From positions 51,888 to 71,673 of the forward strand of contig DIRE01000064.1 of assembly GCA_002426575.1 (NCBI GenBank): 19,786 nucleotides of DNA, in the 5' to 3' direction. Positions 1 to 6,266 of the stretch are shown piece by piece. Under the pieces are notes generated by a model. It was not told the DNA's origin, ran no database searches, and saw nothing but the letters and a program-made list of their open reading frames with translations. Each line of letters begins with the position of its first letter. Position 1 is the stretch's first letter. The DNA comes from Clostridiaceae bacterium UBA5444 (GTDB lineage: Bacteria > Bacillota > Clostridia > Clostridiales > Oxobacteraceae). Position numbers and translations under genes: made by a program.

Positions 1-137
1 TAGGCATTTAAGTCGCTGCTACAGTAAACCAACATATCCTGACGTCAGCACCGTACTAAAACATAGCCTTATGTTAGACAATAAAATTTACATATACAAC
101 AATAACTAATTATGTTAATATTATTTAAATAAAATTT
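1..137. other. Left-edge stretch, no gene assigned
   Basis: No gene can be supported here. The first ~70 bases are visibly richer in G+C than the AT-rich remainder, and they include a perfect 10-bp palindrome, CTGACGTCAG, at 39-48. One + strand frame stays open from base 2 to a TAA at 107-109 (about 35 codons, residues such as YPDVSTVLKHSL), so this could be the 3' end of a gene that begins outside the window. It could equally be chance. On the - strand a short frame ending in a TAA near the window edge is also open. Bases 70-137 are strongly AT-rich and probably hold the promoter of the deacetylase gene, but I could not pick out a convincing -35/-10 pair. Confidence 0.3.
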
Positions 138-173
138 TTGAATTGTGGAGTAATTTTAGGCGGTGATGTATTA

Positions 174-1187
174 ATGAAAAAAGCAATAATTTTTATTTTG
201 ATACTGTTTATGATGGTGTTTATTGCATCTTGTACAAAAGATGCTCCAAAGGAAGAACAAAAGAATGCAAAGATAGGTTATACACCAGACAATAGAGATT
301 ATATGGTACCTGATAGGCCAAGAAAGATACCTGTGCTTTCTCCTCCTAAAAGCTTTATATCAGAAGCTAAATATGATATCCCAGCAGATAAAGTATATTA
401 TAAGGGCAGGGCTGTTGTATTAACTTATCATCACATAAGCACAGAGCCTTTTAGCGGAATAACAATAAAGCCTGAAAGGTTTAGGGAAGATCTTAAAATG
501 TTAAAAGATAATTATTTCAATGTCATATCATTTAGAGATCTTACTGAAGCTATGGATGGGAATATAAAACTTCCGCCAAATGCTGTTGTAATAACCTTTG
601 ATGATGGCATAGAAAGTTTTTATAAATATGCTTTTCCACTGCTTAAAGAATATAATATGCCAGCAATAAACTTTACTATTACCTCAAGAAATGAAAGCTA
701 TTCTGCTTCAAAAAATGACTTTAACCCTCTATCTCCTAATGAGATAAGGGAAATGTATAAAAGCGGAATTATAGACATAGGCTCTCATAGCCATGAAGGC
801 CATGATTATACAATTAAAAATGAAAAAGGAGACAAAGGCGGCATTCTAGCCTATAGAACATATGATATTTCAAAAGGCAGCTATGAAACTGTTGAAGCAT
901 ATGATAAAAGAGTTGTTGACGACTTAGAAAAGTCTAGAGACTATATTAAATCTTATACAGATAACTCAACAGATGCACTGTGCTTTCCTTTTGGGCACTA
1001 TAATTCTAATCTTGTAGAACTTTCAGAAAAGGCAGGGTTTAAGTACTTTGTAACAACCGTGGCAGGATACAATAAGGAGAATTCTAAAAGCATATATATA
1101 AGAAGAATAAGATCAGGTGACGCAAAACTTACGCCTCAAGATTTAAAAAACAATATAATAAGCTGTGGTAAGGGCAATAAAAGTTAA
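174..1187 (+). CDS. Polysaccharide deacetylase lipoprotein (NodB-type, carbohydrate esterase 4 family)
   Basis: Predicted surface lipoprotein of 337 residues that removes acetyl groups from a polysaccharide, either peptidoglycan or an exopolysaccharide. The N-terminus has a charged MKK start, a hydrophobic stretch and a lipobox (IASC) with the lipidated Cys at residue 20. The NodB signatures are present: TFDDG at 141-145 (Asp143 as likely base, Asp144 as metal ligand) and HSHEGH at 205-210, where His205 and His210 fit the H-S-x-x-x-H metal motif. An upstream YHH segment is also typical of the family. I chose the ATG at 174 rather than an in-frame TTG at 138 because GGCGGTGATG lies just upstream of it and the signal peptide starts there. 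The gene is monocistronic, followed by its own terminator, and its link to motility is only positional. The substrate cannot be read from the sequence. Confidence 0.88.
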   Translation: MKKAIIFILILFMMVFIASCTKDAPKEEQKNAKIGYTPDNRDYMVPDRPRKIPVLSPPKSFISEAKYDIPADKVYYKGRAVVLTYHHISTEPFSGITIKPERFREDLKMLKDNYFNVISFRDLTEAMDGNIKLPPNAVVITFDDGIESFYKYAFPLLKEYNMPAINFTITSRNESYSASKNDFNPLSPNEIREMYKSGIIDIGSHSHEGHDYTIKNEKGDKGGILAYRTYDISKGSYETVEAYDKRVVDDLEKSRDYIKSYTDNSTDALCFPFGHYNSNLVELSEKAGFKYFVTTVAGYNKENSKSIYIRRIRSGDAKLTPQDLKNNIISCGKGNKS

Positions 1188-1235
1188 TAATATATAGAGA
1201 TAAAAAAACGGTTTGAATTTCATAACTGAACCATG

Positions 1236-1284
1236 ATAATAGGTAGGCTACATATTCTATGTGCGCCATACCTATTATTTTTTT
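1236..1284 (+). terminator. Rho-independent terminator after the deacetylase gene
   Basis: ATAATAGGTA (1236-1245) pairs with TACCTATTAT (1269-1278). GGC (1246-1248) pairs with GCC (1265-1267) across a single bulged A. The 3' arm runs into a tract of seven T (1278-1284). This is a strong intrinsic terminator about 50 bases after the deacetylase stop, and it separates that gene from the fapA/chemotaxis operon. Confidence 0.88.
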
Positions 1285-1320
1285 ACTATACAATTATATC
1301 CGCAGTAATATATAAAGGTA

Positions 1321-1332
1321 ATTTCATGAAAT
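1321..1332. repeat. Perfect 12-bp palindrome, possible operator
   Basis: ATTTCATGAAAT reads the same on both strands. It lies in the intergenic region about 240 bases before fapA and about 40 bases after the preceding terminator. In a region this AT-rich a 12-bp palindrome can occur by chance, so regulatory meaning is only a possibility. Confidence 0.3.
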
Positions 1333-1498
1333 ATTTTATTAATTATAAGGTAAAACATTTAGTTTTATAGTAAAATGTTAATATGTGAAGAAATTGCATA
1401 ATTCTACATTAATTGCTGAACTAATATATAATATGATATATTCATTAGAGTGGTAAATGTAATAATATAGAGGATTTCAGTATTTTATATAGAAATGC

Positions 1499-1528
1499 TT
1501 GTTAATATATAATGAATGCTATTATAAA
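1499..1528 (+). promoter_or_regulatory. Candidate sigma-A promoter for the fapA-che operon
   Basis: TTGTTA (1499-1504) and TATAAA (1523-1528) are separated by 18 bases, with the start codon of fapA 45 bases beyond the -10. This is a reasonable vegetative promoter for a low-GC Firmicute. A weaker alternative is TTGCTG near 1412 with TATATT 18 bases downstream. In sequence this AT-rich, matches are easy to find, so the assignment is tentative. Confidence 0.35.
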
Positions 1529-1572
1529 ATCATAAATACTTATTCTAAATATTATAAAAAGAGGGTGAGTTA

Positions 1573-3336
1573 ATGAAAGATAGCAGAAGTGGCGAAGTCC
1601 AGGTAAGAGGTGGGAAGGTAATAGTAACTGATCCATTTGGAGATGGGGAAAGGGCGGTTATTTTTCCAGGAAAGGGAGTAAAACTTTTTGTAGATGATTC
1701 ACTTGTTGAAGAATCAGCATTGGTAACAGAGGATTCTAAAATAAGGGTTGAAGTTGAAAACAAAGAGTCTGAAAAGAAGTTTGATATTGATATTGATGGG
1801 AATAAGCTATCTGCTAAGGTAAGAATTTTTTATAGCGACGGAAAAAAGTACAAGCTTAAGGATAAACCTCCTAAAAATCAAATGGCTCTTGAAGTTTTTG
1901 ATGATGAAATAATAAAATGTGAGCCATATACAATTGAAGAGGCAAAATCTATTTTAAAAAGCAGGGGAATTGTATATGGAATTTTAGAGGAGGAACTTAT
2001 TAAAGCAATCTCAGAAGGAACAGGCAAATCAGTTGTTGTGGCTAAAGGGCAAGAGCCTGTAGATGGCACTAATGATGCACTAGTTCCAAAATTTAAAAAT
2101 AACGATCATTTAGTTGAAGTAAATGGAAGGGTTGATTTCTACAGCATAGGAAAAATTGCTTCAGTTGAAGAGGGAGAACTGGTTGCAGAAAAGGTACCAG
2201 GTGATGAAGGAAAGCCAGGTATAAATATTCTAGGTGCTAAGACAAATCAGAGAAGGGGAAGAAAGTATAACCTGACAGCAGGGAAAGGCACAACTATTTC
2301 AGAGGATGGACTAAAGATTTATGCTAAAACCCAAGGAAGGCCTGATATAAAAGGATGGGTGGTTAACGTAAATGAAGTTTATGAAATTAAAAATGATGTG
2401 GATGTGTCCACAGGAAATATAGAGTTTGTTGGGGATGTTGTAATAAAGGGAAACATAAAGGAAGGAATGAAGGTTAGAGCCGGAAATGATGTTATACTTT
2501 TGGGGAATATAACTGGGGGAGAAATCATTGCGGGAGGCAACGTAACAGTTAAAAATAATATAATAGGAAGTACAATCAAAGCAGGTTACAATGATTTCAT
2601 GAATACAAACATTATTGAATCCCTAGAGAAAATAACCAAAATGCTAGATGAAATATTTTTTGCTGCAGAAATGCTCAAGAACACGGGAAAATTGACGAAT
2701 ATATATAGAGATGGTCAGATTATTAAACTTTTAATTGATACAAAGTATCCTGCCATTAATAAATATATATCAGAGCTGCAGGAGATTTTATTGAGCAATA
2801 GAGAAATAATCGATATGGATACCATGCAGTTAGGAGCTAAGCTTATTAAGTATTATACAGGTAAAGGGCCTCTTTTAATCAGTAATTATGATACATTAAA
2901 AGAACATTCTGAGTATATAAAAAATCAAATTGAGGTTTTAAATAGTAGTATAAAAGAACCCTCAAATATTATGGTAAACTATGCTCAAAACTCATACCTA
3001 TCTACTAGCGGAAATATAAAAGTTAATGGTAAAGGTTGCTATACATCTGTTTTAACATGTAAAGGTGATGTAATATTTGAAGGCAAGATAGGAGTTTTAA
3101 GAGGTGGCAGTATAGATGCGGTAGGGGATGTGTATGTTAATGAACTTGGTTCTCCAGGAGGGGCAATGACAACAGTTGGGGTAGGAAAAGATTCAACAAT
3201 AACAGCAGAAATTGCCCATTTAAATAGTGTATTAAGAGTGGGATCTTTATCCACTAAACTAGAAGGCTCTGTAAGGAATTTAAAAGCCTATTTATATAAA
3301 GGAGAACTTATGACTGAAAAGTCTAATTTTTATTGA
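1573..3336 (+). CDS. fapA: FapA-family (DUF342) flagellar assembly protein
   Basis: A 587-residue soluble protein of the DUF342/FapA family. The N-terminal ~160 residues form a mixed domain. From about residue 170 to 340 there are Gly- and Val-rich beta-strand repeats such as GNIEFVGDVVIKGNIKEG and GGEIIAGGNVTVKNN, typical of a right-handed beta-helix. A helical, probably coiled insertion follows (~340-465), then a second block of beta-helix repeats to the C-terminus (~473-587). No signal peptide is seen. GAGGGTGAG lies just before the ATG. In Vibrio, FapA has been tied to flagellar assembly and polar placement; in Clostridia its role is not settled. As the first gene of the chemotaxis/switch operon, 13 bases before cheW, it probably takes part in motor assembly or placement. 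Confidence 0.82.
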   Translation: MKDSRSGEVQVRGGKVIVTDPFGDGERAVIFPGKGVKLFVDDSLVEESALVTEDSKIRVEVENKESEKKFDIDIDGNKLSAKVRIFYSDGKKYKLKDKPPKNQMALEVFDDEIIKCEPYTIEEAKSILKSRGIVYGILEEELIKAISEGTGKSVVVAKGQEPVDGTNDALVPKFKNNDHLVEVNGRVDFYSIGKIASVEEGELVAEKVPGDEGKPGINILGAKTNQRRGRKYNLTAGKGTTISEDGLKIYAKTQGRPDIKGWVVNVNEVYEIKNDVDVSTGNIEFVGDVVIKGNIKEGMKVRAGNDVILLGNITGGEIIAGGNVTVKNNIIGSTIKAGYNDFMNTNIIESLEKITKMLDEIFFAAEMLKNTGKLTNIYRDGQIIKLLIDTKYPAINKYISELQEILLSNREIIDMDTMQLGAKLIKYYTGKGPLLISNYDTLKEHSEYIKNQIEVLNSSIKEPSNIMVNYAQNSYLSTSGNIKVNGKGCYTSVLTCKGDVIFEGKIGVLRGGSIDAVGDVYVNELGSPGGAMTTVGVGKDSTITAEIAHLNSVLRVGSLSTKLEGSVRNLKAYLYKGELMTEKSNFY

Positions 3337-3349
3337 GGGAGGCAAGAAA

Positions 3350-3832
3350 ATGGAATCAGATGATAAAAAGGTCGTTGTTTTTAAGATAGAAGACGAAGAA
3401 TATGCCATAGAAATTATACAGATAGAGAGAATAACAAACTTCGAAAAAATAACAAGAATACCTGATTGCCCAGACTATCTTAAGGGTGTAATAAATGATC
3501 AAGGAAGAATAGTGCCTGTTATCGATTTAAAGAGTAGATTTAATCTACCGGGAACTAGTATAACTAGTTCATCTAATATTATTATAACCAAGGAGGACCA
3601 TGGAAATATAGGAATAATAGTTGATTCAGTATCAGAGGTAATAGATGTTGACAGCAAAATGGTCTCTCCCCCTCCAGAGATAATAGCTGGTATTTTAAAA
3701 AAATATATAAAAGGAACTATAAAATATTCTGGTAGAATAATAATTCAACTTGATCTATCAGCTATTTTAGATTTTGAAGAAACAAATGATGTAAAGGAAG
3801 CTATATCTGGAGGAGAGTATGGAGATAAATGA
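3350..3832 (+). CDS. cheW: Chemotaxis coupling protein CheW (first copy, diverged interface)
   Basis: CheW links chemoreceptors to the kinase CheA at the membrane arrays. This copy has 160 residues, and almost the whole length is one CheW beta-barrel domain, with the typical EEYAIEI start (16-22), the GVIN...IVPVIDL core (46-60) and a GIIVDSVSEVID segment. In place of the usual NLRG turn it has NDQG (49-52). Gln51 therefore sits where E. coli CheW has Arg62, and Arg27 sits where E. coli has Glu38. The ribosome binding site GAGGGAGG precedes the ATG. The 3' end overlaps cheD by 14 bases, which suggests coupled translation. It may serve a receptor class different from that of the second CheW at 9317. 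Confidence 0.92.
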   Translation: MESDDKKVVVFKIEDEEYAIEIIQIERITNFEKITRIPDCPDYLKGVINDQGRIVPVIDLKSRFNLPGTSITSSSNIIITKEDHGNIGIIVDSVSEVIDVDSKMVSPPPEIIAGILKKYIKGTIKYSGRIIIQLDLSAILDFEETNDVKEAISGGEYGDK

Positions 3833-4307
3833 AATAAGGGTGGGAATAGCTGATTTGAAAGCAGCACAGCCCCCTGCAAAGATAGTAACAATTGGACTTG
3901 GTTCATGTGTTGGAATAGCTTTATTTGATAGAGTAAATAATGTGGGGGGACTAGCACATATAATGCTTCCTGATAGTACACAATTTACAAACAAAACAAA
4001 TCCAGCTAAATTCCCTGATCTTGCAATACCACTTTTGCTTCAAGAAATGATAAAGCTTGGAGCAAATAAATCTTTTATGTTTGCAAAAATAGGTGGGGGA
4101 GCAAGTATGTTTAACTTTTCAGATAGTAATTTGACGATGGATATAGGAAATAGAAATGTAAAGTCTGTTAAAGAAATACTTTTAGAAATGTCTATACCCC
4201 TTAGGGGAGAGGACACGGGGGGCAATAAGGGAAGGACTATGATTTTAGATGTTGCAACTGGAAAGAGCTACATAAAAACTATAGATCAAGGCATTAAAGA
4301 AATTTAG
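3819..4307 (+). CDS. cheD: Chemoreceptor glutamine deamidase CheD
   Basis: CheD converts specific receptor glutamines to glutamates, and in Bacillus-type systems it also binds CheC and stimulates its phosphatase activity. At 162 residues this is normal family length. The catalytic triad can be aligned with Thermotoga CheD (Thr21, Cys27, His44): here Thr24, Cys30 in LGSC and His47 in LAHIMLP, with the same spacing. The glycine-rich GGGASMF segment is also present. The start lies inside the cheW coding sequence, behind GGAGGAG at 3809-3815. The pairing of cheD with cheC in one operon fits the known CheC-CheD feedback loop. Confidence 0.95.
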   Translation: MEINEIRVGIADLKAAQPPAKIVTIGLGSCVGIALFDRVNNVGGLAHIMLPDSTQFTNKTNPAKFPDLAIPLLLQEMIKLGANKSFMFAKIGGGASMFNFSDSNLTMDIGNRNVKSVKEILLEMSIPLRGEDTGGNKGRTMILDVATGKSYIKTIDQGIKEI

Positions 4308-4317
4308 ATGGAAGTGG

Positions 4318-5364
4318 ATGACGATATCTATGAATAAAATAAGAGTTCTTGTTGTAGACGATTCTGCATTTATGAGAAGAATTATAAGTGATATGCTCTC
4401 AAGTGACTCATCCATTGAAGTAGTTGGGACTGCAAGAGATGGCATACGGGCAATTGAAAAGCTTAAGACCACTGAAGTTGATGTAATTACAATGGATGTG
4501 GAAATGCCTAGAATGAATGGTCTTGAGACTCTTAAAGTTATAAATGATAAATATAATATACCAATTATAATGTTAAGCAGTTTTACAAAGCAGGGGGCAG
4601 ATATAACTATAGATGCATTAGAGTTTGGAGCTTTTGACTTTGTACAAAAGCCGTCTGCTAGACTGGATGGGTCTGCAGCAGATGATATGAAAGATGAGTT
4701 AATAAGCAAAGTAAAGCTTTGCTGCAAAGATGGAGATTGCAAATCAGATAGAAAAAATGAAATAAGTACAAGAAAGAGGCAGGAAAGACCTAAAATGGAT
4801 GACATAAAAGCTGTATGCATTGCAGCATCCACTGGAGGGCCTAAAGCATTATCTAAAATAATACCTATGTTTCCAAAGAATTATAGGCTTCCTATTCTTA
4901 TAGTTCAGCATATGCCTGGGGGATTTACAAAGGCTTTTGCTGAAAGGCTTAATGCAAGTTCTAATATAGAGGTAAAGGAAGCTGAAGAGGGAGATAGTAT
5001 ACTGCCAGGCATGGCATACATAGCCCCGGGTGGATATCATATGGTTGTAAATAAACAAGGAATGATTTCCTTAAATCAAGAGCCGCCTCTTCATGGGGTA
5101 TGCCCTTGCGCAGATAAACTATTTTTGTCAGCTGTAGAGAATATAAAAGGAAAATTAGTGGGTGTAGTTTTAACTGGAATGGGCAAAGATGGCAGCGATG
5201 GACTTGAGGCCATTTACAAAAACAATGGAGTATGCATAGCAGAAGATGAAAGTACTTGCACCATATATGGCATGCCTAAAAGCGCCGTTGAAAGGGGAGT
5301 TGTCCATAAAGTACTTCCCCTAGACCATATAGTTGAAGAGATAATAAACATAACAGGTAAATAG
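4318..5364 (+). CDS. cheB: Chemoreceptor methylesterase CheB with receiver domain
   Basis: CheB is the phosphorylation-activated enzyme that removes receptor methyl groups and can deamidate glutamines. It has 348 residues. The N-terminal receiver domain has the acidic pair Asp14/Asp15, phosphoacceptor Asp60 (ITMDVEMP) and Lys111 (QKPS). After a ~40-residue linker comes the esterase domain with catalytic Ser171 (AASTGGP), His198 (VQHMP) and Asp291 (GMGKDGSDG). The linker carries Cys135, Cys136 and Cys141, and the catalytic domain has a CPC at 262-264, which is an unusual number of cysteines. The ATG at 4318 is used here. An in-frame ATG four codons later is also possible, because GGAAGTGG at 4310-4317 is very close to the first. 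Confidence 0.95.
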   Translation: MTISMNKIRVLVVDDSAFMRRIISDMLSSDSSIEVVGTARDGIRAIEKLKTTEVDVITMDVEMPRMNGLETLKVINDKYNIPIIMLSSFTKQGADITIDALEFGAFDFVQKPSARLDGSAADDMKDELISKVKLCCKDGDCKSDRKNEISTRKRQERPKMDDIKAVCIAASTGGPKALSKIIPMFPKNYRLPILIVQHMPGGFTKAFAERLNASSNIEVKEAEEGDSILPGMAYIAPGGYHMVVNKQGMISLNQEPPLHGVCPCADKLFLSAVENIKGKLVGVVLTGMGKDGSDGLEAIYKNNGVCIAEDESTCTIYGMPKSAVERGVVHKVLPLDHIVEEIINITGK

Positions 5365-5401
5365 AAAATAGGAAATGGAAAATAGGAAATGGAAAATAGG
5401 A
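5364..5401 (+). repeat. 14-bp tandem repeat between cheB and cheR
   Basis: The unit GAAAATAGGAAATG occurs at 5364-5377 and 5378-5391 with no mismatches, followed by a partial third copy at 5392-5401. The array begins on the last base of the cheB stop codon, and its truncated third copy runs directly into the cheR ribosome binding site (AGGAGGGG, ~5398-5405). Each full unit contains an ATG, and because 14 is not a multiple of three these fall in different frames. Confidence 0.9.
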
Positions 5402-5409
5402 GGGGTTGC

Positions 5410-6192
5410 ATGGATTTAGATTTAAAACCTCTTGAGAGCTATATATATAGAGAGTTAAAAATAGATCTTTCAGCGTATAAATCTAATCAAATGAATAGGA
5501 GATTAAACAATTTAATAGCAAGGAACGGGGCATCTACTACAAAAGAATATATTGAGATGTTAGAGAAAAAGCCCGAAATGAAAAAGAAACTTGCTGATTT
5601 TATAACAATAAATGTATCTGAGTTTTTTAGAAATAAGGAACTTTTTGTAGACCTTGAAAACAAACTAAAAGAGATACTTATATCTAATGATAATAAAAAA
5701 TTGAAGATTTGGAGCGCAGCATGCTCAAACGGGGCGGAACCATATTCTGTTGCAATTATATTAGATAAGCTGTCCCCTAAAGTTAGGCATGAAATATTGG
5801 CAACTGATATAGATTCTACAATACTTGAAACAGCGAAGCAGGGGATCTATAATCCTGCAGATGTAAAGAATGTGGACAAAGATATTCTTAAAAGGCATTT
5901 TTCTATTTATGATGATGGCAAGTATATTTTAAATGAAGATATAAGAAACAGGGTGAGATTTAAAAAGCATGATCTAATACTTGATGATTATGAAAAAAGT
6001 TTTGATCTTATACTATGCAGGAATGTAGTCATATATTTTACGCAAGAAGCTAAGGACAAAATATACAGTAAGTTTTCGGAATCTTTACTTCCTGGAGGAC
6101 TGTTGTTTGTCGGAGCAACAGAAAGCATATATGATTATAAAAAATATGATTTTGGAAAAGCATCAACATTTATATATCAGAAAAATAAGTAA
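5410..6192 (+). CDS. cheR: Chemotaxis protein methyltransferase CheR
   Basis: CheR transfers methyl groups from S-adenosylmethionine to glutamates of chemoreceptors. The protein has 260 residues. The small N-terminal helical domain (about 1-70) ends in the NVSEFFRN motif (68-75). The S-adenosylmethionine pocket is seen as WSAACSNGAEPYS (101-113), an acidic ATDID (131-135) and CRNVVIYF in the C-terminal half. I chose the ATG at 5410, which lies five bases after the purine-rich AGGAGGGG and starts MDLDL. An in-frame ATG at 5389 lies inside the tandem repeat and would only add seven residues of repeat-coded sequence. The gene sits between cheB, whose product has the opposing activity, and cheA. 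Confidence 0.95.
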   Translation: MDLDLKPLESYIYRELKIDLSAYKSNQMNRRLNNLIARNGASTTKEYIEMLEKKPEMKKKLADFITINVSEFFRNKELFVDLENKLKEILISNDNKKLKIWSAACSNGAEPYSVAIILDKLSPKVRHEILATDIDSTILETAKQGIYNPADVKNVDKDILKRHFSIYDDGKYILNEDIRNRVRFKKHDLILDDYEKSFDLILCRNVVIYFTQEAKDKIYSKFSESLLPGGLLFVGATESIYDYKKYDFGKASTFIYQKNK

Positions 6193-6266
6193 AAGGTAAG
6201 GGTGAATAGGTAAGTATAATATTTTATATAAATTAGTTTTATTTAAAGCTAATGGAGGTGAAGATT

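Larger units (their letters stand above)
1286..1572. other. AT-rich intergenic region upstream of the chemotaxis operon
   Basis: No credible coding sequence is present in this ~290-base stretch. It holds a perfect 12-bp palindrome, ATTTCATGAAAT, at 1321-1332, and an inverted repeat, AACATTT (1354-1360) with AAATGTT (1373-1379), separated by 12 bases. Candidate vegetative promoters are described separately. I found no sigma-D type TAAA-N15-CCGATAT element here, so the operon downstream is probably expressed before sigma-D becomes active. The length and the dyads suggest room for a transcription factor, but none can be named. Confidence 0.5.

Noticed and set aside
138..173. Upstream TTG start for the deacetylase gene
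   Set aside because: It would place twelve residues before a textbook lipoprotein signal peptide, and the ribosome binding site fits the ATG at 174.
1354..1379. Inverted repeat AACATTT/AAATGTT as a possible terminator or operator
   Set aside because: The stem has only one G-C pair per arm, there is no following T tract, and such repeats are expected by chance in DNA this AT-rich.
4245..4832. Long - strand open frame opposite cheD/cheB (195 codons)
   Set aside because: It runs antisense to strongly conserved CheB sequence, has no matching ribosome binding site and no recognisable protein features. It is a shadow of the + strand gene.
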